DNA from: UBA6911 sp964481255
GTDB lineage: Bacteria > Acidobacteriota > UBA6911
Reading direction: 5' to 3'
NCBI GenBank assembly: GCA_964481255.1
Contig: CAYZTZ010000001.1
Span: forward strand, 1 to 64,000
Length of the DNA stretch: 64,000 bases
Below, in pieces: positions 16,209-23,388 of this stretch. The notes beneath the pieces were generated by a model. That model was not told the DNA's origin. It did no database searches and worked only from the letters and a program-made list of their open reading frames with translations. A program made the translations under genes and the position numbers. Position 1 is the first letter of the stretch, and the number at the start of each line of letters is the position of its first letter.

Positions 16209-17303
16209 TTGAAGACCCTGCGCGTGAATCTCGGGAATCGTGGATACCCCGTCTTTATCGGCCGGGGCCTTGCGGCCCATGCCGGCAGCCTGCTCGCCCG
16301 GCGGGGCCTGGATTCTCCCCCTGTCGTCATTACAAACAACACCGTGCTCCGTCTCCACGGCGCGGTCCTGTTGAACTCGCTCAGGAAGGCTTTCGGCCCC
16401 ACACCCGTTATCACCATCGGGGACGGGGAACGCTTCAAGGACCACGCCACCCTGCTGAAGATCTATCGGGGCCTGTTCCGGGCGCGCGCGGACCGCAATT
16501 CGTGGATCCTGGCCTTCGGCGGGGGCGTCGTCGGGGACATCGCGGGGTTCGCCGCCGCCACATTCATGCGCGGCGTCCGCTTCGTGATGGTTCCGACCAC
16601 CCTGCTGTCCCAGGTCGACAGTTCCGTCGGAGGCAAGGTCGGCATCAACGTGAGCGAGGGCAAGAACCTCATAGGCGCGTTTCATCAGCCCGAGGCCGTG
16701 TTGTCCGATATCGGCGCGTTGCGGACGCTGCCGCGCAGAGAACTGACCGCCGGTCTCTGGGAGGTGGTGAAATGCGGCGCGATTCTTTCCGAGCCGCTGA
16801 TCGGCTACCTCGAACGGAATCTCCCCCGGATCCTGAAATGCCGCGCCCGGGAAACGGAGCATATCGTTGTCGAAGCCGTGCGCATCAAAGCCGCGGTCGT
16901 GGCGCGCGACGAGCGGGAAAGCGGGCTCCGCATGATACTGAATTTCGGCCATACCATCGGGCACGCGCTGGAAACGGCGACCGGCTACAGGCGGTTCAAG
17001 CATGGGGAGGCCGTCGCGTGGGGGATGCTGGCCGCTCTGGGCTTCGGCGGCGAATTGGGCCTTCTGCAGGAAGAAGCGGCCGCAAGACTGGAGCGCCTGA
17101 TCCGCAAGGTGGGCGCCCTGCCGCCTCTTGGGGGAGTTTCCGCCGGCAGTCTCTGGAACGCTCTCGTTCGGGACAAGAAATTCGGGTCGGGGACCATTCG
17201 AATGGTCTTTTTGCGCCGGCTGGGCGCCGCGGAGATCCATGACGGACTGGATCCCTCCGCGCTCCGGCGCTTCCTCGAGAGGTTTTTGGGAGCCAACGCA
17301 TAG
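16209..17303 (+). CDS. aroB: 3-dehydroquinate synthase
   Basis: 364 aa, starting at a TTG with AAGGA about 9 bases upstream. The NAD-binding loop (AFGGGVVGDIAGFAAAT) and PTTLLSQVDSSVGGK phosphate-binding segment are intact. The zinc ligands fall in GLWEVVKCG (Glu), NFGHTIGHALE (His) and FKHGEAVAWG (His). It converts DAHP to 3-dehydroquinate, the second step of the shikimate pathway, in the cytoplasm. A methyltransferase gene follows after 47 bases. No other aro gene is in the window, although trpD lies 2.7 kb downstream. Confidence 0.96.
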   Translation: MKTLRVNLGNRGYPVFIGRGLAAHAGSLLARRGLDSPPVVITNNTVLRLHGAVLLNSLRKAFGPTPVITIGDGERFKDHATLLKIYRGLFRARADRNSWILAFGGGVVGDIAGFAAATFMRGVRFVMVPTTLLSQVDSSVGGKVGINVSEGKNLIGAFHQPEAVLSDIGALRTLPRRELTAGLWEVVKCGAILSEPLIGYLERNLPRILKCRARETEHIVVEAVRIKAAVVARDERESGLRMILNFGHTIGHALETATGYRRFKHGEAVAWGMLAALGFGGELGLLQEEAAARLERLIRKVGALPPLGGVSAGSLWNALVRDKKFGSGTIRMVFLRRLGAAEIHDGLDPSALRRFLERFLGANA

Positions 17304-17350
17304 CCGGCCTGCCGTTGCACCCGGCCAGGCCGCGGGGGCGGCGCGCCGCA

Positions 17351-18070
17351 ATGGATGACAAGGAAAAACCGCGGGTGGTGCGCGAGATATTCGGCGCCAT
17401 CGCGGACCGTTACGACAGTCTCAATCATGTCCTTTCCGCCAGTATGGATCGCCGCTGGCGGACCGTCTGCCTCCGGGAAGTGGGAAGGAGAATCCGCGTT
17501 TCGCGCCCGTCGATACTGGACGTGGGCTGCGGAACCGCGGACCTTTCCCTGGTTTTTTCGAGACTCGGGCCGGTGGTCGGCTGTGATTTTTGCCGGCCCA
17601 TGCTCGACGTCGCCGCGCGCAAGCTTGCCGCGGAGAGGGACGGCGGACGCGTGCACCTGCTTATGGCCGACGCGCTTGCGCTTCCTTTCCCTGCAAATTC
17701 CTTCGATGCCGTCGTCTCGGCCTTTGTTGTGCGCAATCTGGCGGATCGAAGGCGCGGACTCGGGGAGATGCGGCGCATCCTCCGTCCGGGAGGCGTGCTG
17801 GCGATTCTTGAGTTCGGGATGCCGCGGAACCCGGTTTTCGCCCCCCTCTACCGCTTCTATTTTCTTCGCGTCCTGCCGAAGCTGGGAAAGCTTCTCTCAG
17901 GCGTCGAGGGCCCGTACAGATATCTGCCGGCCAGCGTTCAGGCATTCCCTGCAGTCGAAGAGTTGAAGGTTGAAGTGGAAAACGCCGGTTTCAAGGATGC
18001 GGAGCATCGCAGGCTGACCGGCGGAATTGTCGTGCTTCTGATCGCCCGGGCCGACGGTCCCTTGGAATAA
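17351..18070 (+). CDS. menG: UbiE/MenG-family quinone C-methyltransferase
   Basis: 239 aa from the ATG at 17351. The N-terminus IFGAIADRYDSLNHVLSASMDRRWR is the family signature. The SAM-binding motif is LDVGCGTADLS, followed by ADALALPFPANSFDAVVSAF and the post-motif LRPGGVLAILEFG. It methylates the demethylated quinone head group in the last step of menaquinone (or ubiquinone) synthesis. Which quinone is not decidable from the sequence. Probably co-transcribed with aroB, whose chorismate product feeds quinone synthesis. Confidence 0.9.
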   Translation: MDDKEKPRVVREIFGAIADRYDSLNHVLSASMDRRWRTVCLREVGRRIRVSRPSILDVGCGTADLSLVFSRLGPVVGCDFCRPMLDVAARKLAAERDGGRVHLLMADALALPFPANSFDAVVSAFVVRNLADRRRGLGEMRRILRPGGVLAILEFGMPRNPVFAPLYRFYFLRVLPKLGKLLSGVEGPYRYLPASVQAFPAVEELKVEVENAGFKDAEHRRLTGGIVVLLIARADGPLE

Positions 18071-18154
18071 CCGCGCTTCGGCAACCTTTCGATTTCACGA
18101 AGACGGGGACGGAGATGATCCCCTCCGCCGCAGCCCCGCTTTCGTGGATGGAGG

Positions 18155-18742
18155 TCAGGGATTTTTCGCTGAGATCCATCCGGGCAGGGCGCCGCTTTTT
18201 CGAGCCTCTTTTTCCAGGTCCTCCAGGGCGTCCTTCGCTTTCACAAGGTTCTCCCTGTTCTGATCCTGCTCAAAAATGGTTTTTTGGATCTCCCTGCCGA
18301 TCCATTCCCGCTTGAATCCGTCGTCTTCGCTGTAGAAGCGGTTCTGCAGCTCGTTCAGACGGAGGATGAGAACATTGGCCTGGTTTTCAAGATCCTTGAC
18401 CTTTTGGCGCGCGGCCGCCATCGTCCGGCGCCAGAAGCTCTCGGGTCGGCCCTGCAGATCGACCGGCTCGTCCGGGTCGGTCTCCGTTTCCTTTTCAGCC
18501 GCTTCGTCCTCTCCAGGTTCCGCCGGCGCTTCGGGTGAGGGCTCGGCGGGGATCGAGGCCGTAGTCACCGGAGCGCTCCGGTACTTTTCGGCGTCTGCGT
18601 TGGTTATCACTCTCGCTTCATCCTTGATTCCCCGCCGGCGTTCCCTTTCCTTGCTGGCCAACTCTGCCAGGGATTGCGAATAGACGGCGGAAGCGAATGC
18701 GATGAAAAGCACGCCCAGCCAAAGCGCCTCGAATCTTTTCAT
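18155..18742 (-). CDS. exported coiled-coil protein of unknown function
   Basis: 195 aa. Signal peptide MKRFEALWLGVLFIAFASAVYSQ, then SLAELASKERERRRGIKDEA, an acidic Pro/Glu-rich linker (residues ~65-95) and a helical C-terminal half with heptad character (VKDLENQANVLILRLNELQ; ENLVKAKDALEDLEKEA). Periplasmic proteins opening with S-L-A-E-x-A-x-K-E-R-x-R-R are familiar to me from acidobacterial genomes, without known function. It follows the pilin-like genes on the same strand but is separated from them by an AT-rich gap with its own likely promoter. Confidence 0.65.
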   Translation of the reverse strand: MKRFEALWLGVLFIAFASAVYSQSLAELASKERERRRGIKDEARVITNADAEKYRSAPVTTASIPAEPSPEAPAEPGEDEAAEKETETDPDEPVDLQGRPESFWRRTMAAARQKVKDLENQANVLILRLNELQNRFYSEDDGFKREWIGREIQKTIFEQDQNRENLVKAKDALEDLEKEARKSGALPGWISAKNP

Positions 18743-18797
18743 GATTCACCTCGAATCCATTTATTGCCGCAAAATAATTGAAAATAATGCTTTATTT

Positions 18798-18827
18798 ATT
18801 ATAAAATGCAATATAATATTAAATTAA
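18798..18827 (-). promoter_or_regulatory. AT-rich promoter region of the coiled-coil gene
   Basis: A perfect TATAAT lies at 18803-18798 on the minus strand, inside an 18771-18831 AT-rich patch that stands out from the GC-rich surroundings. The -35 (TTAATT, 18-base spacer) is poor. Confidence 0.35.
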
Positions 18828-18831
18828 CGCA

Positions 18832-19476
18832 TTAACTAGATATCTCCATGTCGCTGGTTAATTCCACCGCGAATATTTTGTGTGTCTGAGGGTCCGGCTG
18901 CGTGCCGGCCGCCGAGACGGTGATGGAAATCCTGCGCACTTCGCCTCCGATGGATGTCTCTTCTCCCTCGGGGCCAAAATATCGGAGCGAAAGGCCTGAG
19001 ATATAATTGGCGACAACCTGGGCGGAACCCCCGGAGGGAATCACTTCAAGCGTCCTGGTTTTCAAATTATGACGGATTGCAACACGTTCGCCCGAATCCG
19101 CGATGTCCCCGTCCGGATCGCCCTTGTCCGGATTGGACGGGCCTGCGGAGCCCGTCAGGTCGGACTCCACGACAAACTCGGCGGGACTGACGATTGTGAT
19201 GCCGGCCGCGCCGCAGGCGAAGGGATCATTCCCCGCCGTCCGGATATATCTCTGCAGGGTTTGCATGGCGATTCGCAGATTATTGAGGACGGATTGGACT
19301 TCGGCCTGATAGCCGGCCGTTCGTTGAATTTCGCCGATAACGCCGAAGGCGGAAGCGCAAAGGAAAAGGAGGATGAGGGCGGATATGAGAAACTCCATGA
19401 GTGCGGACCCGCGTTCCCTGGGCGGCTTCGACATTTTCATCGACAAATCCATGGGTGGGCGGCCGGATTGCGTCAT
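18832..19476 (-). CDS. type IV pilin-like minor pseudopilin (PilW-like)
   Basis: 214 aa from the ATG at 19476, whose ATGA overlaps the stop of the preceding pilin gene. A long basic leader (MTQSGRPP...PPRERG) is followed by S-A-L-M-E and a hydrophobic helix (FLISALILLFLCASAFGVI). Gly at -1 and Glu at +5 fit prepilin peptidase processing. The globular part has IQRTAGYQAEVQSVLNNLRIAMQTLQRYIRTAG, as in PilW-type minor pilins that prime pilus assembly. A signal peptidase III enzyme is encoded at 32665-33501. Confidence 0.75.
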   Translation of the reverse strand: MTQSGRPPMDLSMKMSKPPRERGSALMEFLISALILLFLCASAFGVIGEIQRTAGYQAEVQSVLNNLRIAMQTLQRYIRTAGNDPFACGAAGITIVSPAEFVVESDLTGSAGPSNPDKGDPDGDIADSGERVAIRHNLKTRTLEVIPSGGSAQVVANYISGLSLRYFGPEGEETSIGGEVRRISITVSAAGTQPDPQTHKIFAVELTSDMEISS

Positions 19477-19946
19477 GGCGTTTTCGGGCTGAGGACGGTT
19501 GAGATGCTTAACGCTTTGTTCAGCGTGCGTTTTAAATTGGCGGATCCATCGGACCGGATGGGGGTTGCCGTGACGCAGACCAGCCTGGCGTCCGGGGTTT
19601 TGCCCGGCCTCGGATCCGGCAGAGCCGCCACGGTCCACGCGATCTCGTAGCGGTTCAGAACAGTACCGTCCAGGGGGTTCACCGCCTGCGCCGGTTGGGG
19701 CCCGTGGGGACCAATGGAAAGATCCGCCGCGCCCGGATCGCGCCGGTATAGATCCGCGAGGCATTCCATCTTGCTTTGCGCGGCGATGGCCGCGGTCCCC
19801 TTGGATCGGGCGAGCGAGCCGGAGCCGACGGAGGACCCTATCAGCTGGCCGGCGGCCAGGAGCCCGAATGTCAGCACGGCGATCGCCACCGCGATTTCGA
19901 TCAGGCTGAATCCCGCCTTTGCGCCCGGGGAATAAGATTTCCGCAT
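19473..19946 (-). CDS. type IV prepilin-like protein (PilV-like)
   Basis: 157 aa from the ATG at 19946 (GAGGAG 12 bases upstream; two more ATGs lie up to 33 bases further out). The leader MRKSYSPGAKAG is followed by the classic processed end F-S-L-I-E and a hydrophobic helix (IAVAIAVLTFGLLAAGQL). One Cys pair (MECLAD, LVCVTA) lies in the globular part. The stop overlaps the next pilin gene by 4 bases. The gene diverges from trpD. Confidence 0.8.
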   Translation of the reverse strand: MRKSYSPGAKAGFSLIEIAVAIAVLTFGLLAAGQLIGSSVGSGSLARSKGTAAIAAQSKMECLADLYRRDPGAADLSIGPHGPQPAQAVNPLDGTVLNRYEIAWTVAALPDPRPGKTPDARLVCVTATPIRSDGSANLKRTLNKALSISTVLSPKTP

Positions 19947-20050
19947 TTTGCTACACGGCTCCTCTTGACTCATCGACATCCAGGGACGCGCGTTTCACGG
20001 ATAAAACATCTCCTTTTCATTCATCAGGCGGTGCGGATATACTGGCGGCC

Positions 20051-21112
20051 ATGCATATAGTCGATGCCATTCGAAGGATGGTGGAGGGAAGGCATCTGAG
20101 CCGCTCGGAAGCCGAGTCCGTGATGAACGAAATCATGACGGGCAGGGCCACGGACGCGCAGATAGCCTCTTTTCTGACGGCGCTGCGCATGAAATGTGAA
20201 ACCGTGGACGAACTGATCGGTTTTGCCAGAGTACTGCGCGCCAAGGCGTCTCCCGTCCGGCCGAGGAGCGCGGTGGCGGCTGCCTTTTCGGGAACCGACC
20301 GCGAAATGCTGGTGGACACCTGCGGCACAGGGGGTGACGCCACCGGAACGTTCAACATCTCCACCGCCACCGCTTTCGTCGTGGCCGGCGCCGGCATCCG
20401 TGTGGCCAAACATGGAAACCGGAGCGTTTCCAGCCTCTGCGGGAGCGCGGATGTGGTCGAGGCGCTGGGCATCAGGATCGACCTGACCGCCGACGAGGTT
20501 GCGCGCTGCATCGACGAGGTGGGGATCGGCTTCCTGTACGCCCCGCTCCTGCATGAAGCGATGCGCCATGTGGTGCTTGCCCGCCGCGAGATGAAAATAC
20601 GCACGGTCTTCAACCTCCTCGGTCCGTTGTGCAACCCGGCCGGAGCCACCGCGCAGGTGCTTGGCGTGTACAACGAGGATCTCACCGAGATCATGGCCCA
20701 GGTCCTTTGCGAGCTTGGGACGGAGCGCGCTTTTGTGGTTCACGGTTCCGACGGCCTCGACGAAATCACGATCAGCGGCGAGAGCAAGATATCCGAGGTC
20801 AAAAAAGGAGAGGTCCGCACCTATTACGTGACGCCCGAGGATTTCGGGATCCGGCGCGCCCCCATCAGCAGCATCCAGGGAGGCGACGCCCGGCGGAACG
20901 CCGAAATCATCCGTGAGATTCTCTCCAACGGGGGCGGAACCCGCAAAGACGTGGTGCTTTTGAATGCCGCCGCCGGCCTCGTGGTCGGAGGGAAGGCTTC
21001 CACCCTGCGCGAAGGCATCGAGCTGGCCGGGGAATCCATCCGCTCCGGCAGAGCCCTCTCCTGCCTGGAACGACTGGCCGCCCTGTCGCAAAAGCTCGTC
21101 CGCGACTCCTGA
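20051..21112 (+). CDS. trpD: anthranilate phosphoribosyltransferase
   Basis: 353 aa from the ATG at 20051. The PRPP-binding loop DTCGTGGDATGTFNIST and AKHGNRSVSS motif are intact, as are NLLGPLCNPA and VVHGSDGLDEIT. It makes phosphoribosyl-anthranilate, step two of tryptophan synthesis. It is an orphan: no other trp gene is adjacent, and it is inserted on the opposite strand between pilin-like genes. Start-codon spacing to any ribosome binding site is poor; a TATACT lies just 9 bases before the ATG. Confidence 0.96.
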   Translation: MHIVDAIRRMVEGRHLSRSEAESVMNEIMTGRATDAQIASFLTALRMKCETVDELIGFARVLRAKASPVRPRSAVAAAFSGTDREMLVDTCGTGGDATGTFNISTATAFVVAGAGIRVAKHGNRSVSSLCGSADVVEALGIRIDLTADEVARCIDEVGIGFLYAPLLHEAMRHVVLARREMKIRTVFNLLGPLCNPAGATAQVLGVYNEDLTEIMAQVLCELGTERAFVVHGSDGLDEITISGESKISEVKKGEVRTYYVTPEDFGIRRAPISSIQGGDARRNAEIIREILSNGGGTRKDVVLLNAAAGLVVGGKASTLREGIELAGESIRSGRALSCLERLAALSQKLVRDS

Positions 21113-21115
21113 CCC

Positions 21116-21133
21116 GGCTTCCTGCAGGAAGCC
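21116..21133. terminator. palindromic hairpin after trpD
   Basis: GGCTTCCTGCAGGAAGCC forms a perfect 7-bp stem with a TGCA loop three bases after the trpD stop, between convergent trpD and the FimT-like gene. There is no U-tract. Confidence 0.4.
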
Positions 21134-21203
21134 CCGAGGCCCGTGTCGGAGGGCTTCATCGCGATCCGCTGTAATGAAAATCTGATCGATCAATCTCGAA
21201 TCC

Positions 21204-21671
21204 TCAGTTTCTTTCGATCCGGATTCTTCCTCCCGGGGCGACGATCACGGAATAGGATCCTGCTTCGCCTTCGAGGACATAGGTCCCCGCGGGCGCCGCG
21301 TTGCCGTGCGGATAGAAGCGCAACGGTTTCGAAGGGTATTTGACGATTTTGACTTGTCCCGGGAGATATCTCACGGAGCCCGCATACGGCTCCTTGCTGA
21401 GAGGATCGACCCAATAAAAGGATCGTTGGCCGCCGTCAATCTGGAAAACGACGGAGGTGTTTGCGGCAATGGCGTGCATCCGGCCCCACTGAAGCGAGGA
21501 TTCCAGAAGCCGCGCCCCTCCCCATAGCTCCCATTCCTTCTGGAGACGGAACAGATCGGGGACGGCCGAGGCGATCACGACCGCCGCGCAGGCCAGCGCG
21601 ATAACCAATTCCACCAGGCCGTAACCCTTCGACGCAGGGATTGCTGTCCTGTTTGCGCATGCCACATCCAT
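21204..21671 (-). CDS. GspH/FimT-family pseudopilin
   Basis: 155 aa. A leader ending in SKG precedes Y-G-L-V-E and a hydrophobic helix (LVIALACAAVVIASAVPDLF), giving Gly -1 and Glu +5. The globular domain contains LESSLQWGRMHAIAANTSVVF and ends with SVIVAPGGRIRIERN, the GspH/FimT fold pattern. It would be a minor (pseudo)pilin at the tip of a type IV pilus or type II secretion pseudopilus. It is separated from the other two pilin-like genes by trpD on the other strand. Confidence 0.8.
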   Translation of the reverse strand: MDVACANRTAIPASKGYGLVELVIALACAAVVIASAVPDLFRLQKEWELWGGARLLESSLQWGRMHAIAANTSVVFQIDGGQRSFYWVDPLSKEPYAGSVRYLPGQVKIVKYPSKPLRFYPHGNAAPAGTYVLEGEAGSYSVIVAPGGRIRIERN

Positions 21672-21780
21672 TAAATGAGCGGACGCCGTTTTGAGCGAAA
21701 AATTTTCTGGGACGCGGCCATGGAGCCTTTTTCCCTATGGCCCTGGGACGTATTATGGGATGAAGAGGCAGAGGCGGCCG

Positions 21781-23388
21781 ATGTGCGACCTGATCCTTTA
21801 CAACGCCAACGTGATCACCATGGACCCGTTTCTGCCCCGCGCGGAGCTGATAGCCGTACGCGATGGCCGGATCCTGGCGGTCGCAGACGATAGCGTCCAG
21901 GCGTCTCTGAAGGGAAAAGGGACTCAGAGGATCGACTGCGCCGGCGGGACGCTGCTGCCGGGTTTCATCGACGCCCATTGCCACCTCCACGCCTACGCCG
22001 AGAGCCTGGTGTCCCTCGACCTGTCCCGCCGCGGAAATGTCCGCTCCATCGCGGATATTCAGCGGCTCATCCGCGGCTGCAGCGGGACCCGGGCCCCGGG
22101 GGAGTGGATACGGGGCAAGGCATACAGCGAGTTCGATCTCGCCGAGCGCCGCCACCCCAACCGTTGGGATCTGGACGCCGCCGCGCCTCTGAATCCGGTC
22201 AAGCTTTCCCATCGTTCGGGCCACTCTCATGTTCTCAACAGCCTGGCGCTCAGGCACGTGGGGATCACGGCGGAAACCGGAGACCCTCCCGGCGGCTTCA
22301 TCGACCGCGAGCCGGAAACGGGCGAGCCGACCGGAATCCTCCATGGCATGGGGGGGTATCTGGCCGACAAGATCCCGCCCCTGGACGGCGGGGAACTCGA
22401 CAGGGGGGTGGCGCTGGCGAACGAAAGAATTCTCTCCTGCGGCATAACCTCGGTCCAGGACGCCTCTTCCGTCAATAACAGGAGACGATGGAAAGAGTTG
22501 GAGCGATGGAAGGAGCTGGGGATCTTCCGTCCCCGCGTCACCATGATGGCGGGCGTAGACGAGCGCGCCGCATTGACACGGGGTTTTTTTATGTCCCGCC
22601 TCGACGCAATGGAGCTCCGAACAGGGGGCGTTAAAATCATAGCCGACCGGATCACCGGCAGTCTGCATCCCTCCCGCGAGGAACTCAACGCGATCGTGGA
22701 GGACGTTCACAAGGAGGGGCTTCAGGCCGTAATTCATGCCGTCGAGGAATCCGTGATCGAGGCGGCCTGCCACGCCGTGGCGCGCGCCCTGGAGGCGCAT
22801 CCCAGGCCGGACCACCGCCATCGCGTGGAGCACTGTTCCGTTTGTCCCGCGGAGCTTCTTCAAAAAATGGCGCGCCTCGGGATCGCGGTCGTGACTCAGC
22901 CCGCCTTCCTTTATTACAGCGGGGACCGATACCTCAAAACCGTGAGCCGCGGGGAACTCGCTCATCTGTATCCCATAGGTTCATTCCTCCGCGCAGGGTT
23001 GCGGGTCGGTTTCGGTTCCGATTTTCCCATTGCCGATCCGAATCCGCTGGTGGGGGTTCACGCCGCGGTGAACCGCATATCGGAGGGCGGCGATATCCTG
23101 AATCCCGGCGAAAGGATCGGTCTGCGCGATGCCCTGAGGATGTACACCGCCGGCGCCGCAGAGGTTAATTTTGAAGAGGGGATCAAAGGCTGCATAAGCC
23201 CGGGCAAGCTCGCGGATTTCGTGCTGCTCAGCGACGACCCTTTTTCCGTCGAAGCCGACCGGCTTCAGGATATCCGTGTGGAGATGACGGTCCTCGGCGG
23301 CCGCATAGTCTGGGAAAAGGGGACAGTCACCGGTGTCCCCTTTATCGGGGACACCGGTGACTGTCCCCTTTTCCGGTTCAGCGAATGA
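21781..23388 (+). CDS. YtcJ-like metal-dependent amidohydrolase with repeat-derived tail
   Basis: 535 aa from the ATG at 21781; another in-frame ATG lies 21 bases upstream. It begins CDLILYNANVITMDP and has the metal-binding GFIDAHCHLHAYAES, then HRSGHSHVLNS, GGFIDRE and the late metal-ligand segment GFGSDFPIADPNPLVG. This is the large amidohydrolase group that acts on uncharacterised amides or N-substituted compounds. The native end should be near VLGGRIVWE; the last ~22 residues are encoded by a 58-base palindrome (23315-23372). The gene overlaps the convergent CoA-transferase gene by 11 bases. Substrate unknown. Confidence 0.85.
   Translation: MCDLILYNANVITMDPFLPRAELIAVRDGRILAVADDSVQASLKGKGTQRIDCAGGTLLPGFIDAHCHLHAYAESLVSLDLSRRGNVRSIADIQRLIRGCSGTRAPGEWIRGKAYSEFDLAERRHPNRWDLDAAAPLNPVKLSHRSGHSHVLNSLALRHVGITAETGDPPGGFIDREPETGEPTGILHGMGGYLADKIPPLDGGELDRGVALANERILSCGITSVQDASSVNNRRRWKELERWKELGIFRPRVTMMAGVDERAALTRGFFMSRLDAMELRTGGVKIIADRITGSLHPSREELNAIVEDVHKEGLQAVIHAVEESVIEAACHAVARALEAHPRPDHRHRVEHCSVCPAELLQKMARLGIAVVTQPAFLYYSGDRYLKTVSRGELAHLYPIGSFLRAGLRVGFGSDFPIADPNPLVGVHAAVNRISEGGDILNPGERIGLRDALRMYTAGAAEVNFEEGIKGCISPGKLADFVLLSDDPFSVEADRLQDIRVEMTVLGGRIVWEKGTVTGVPFIGDTGDCPLFRFSE
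23315..23372. repeat. perfect 26-bp-arm palindrome (REP-like) spanning the gene junction
   Basis: Arms 23315-23340 and 23347-23372 are perfect inverted copies (AAAAGGGGACAGTCACCGGT and onward) with a 6-base loop TTTATC. It lies within the 3' end of the amidohydrolase gene and ends 5 bases before the stop of the convergent CoA-transferase gene. It should fold into a very stable hairpin with U-runs on both strands, so it can serve as a bidirectional terminator. GGGGACAG-type palindromes resemble REP elements mobilised by RAYT transposases. Confidence 0.9.
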
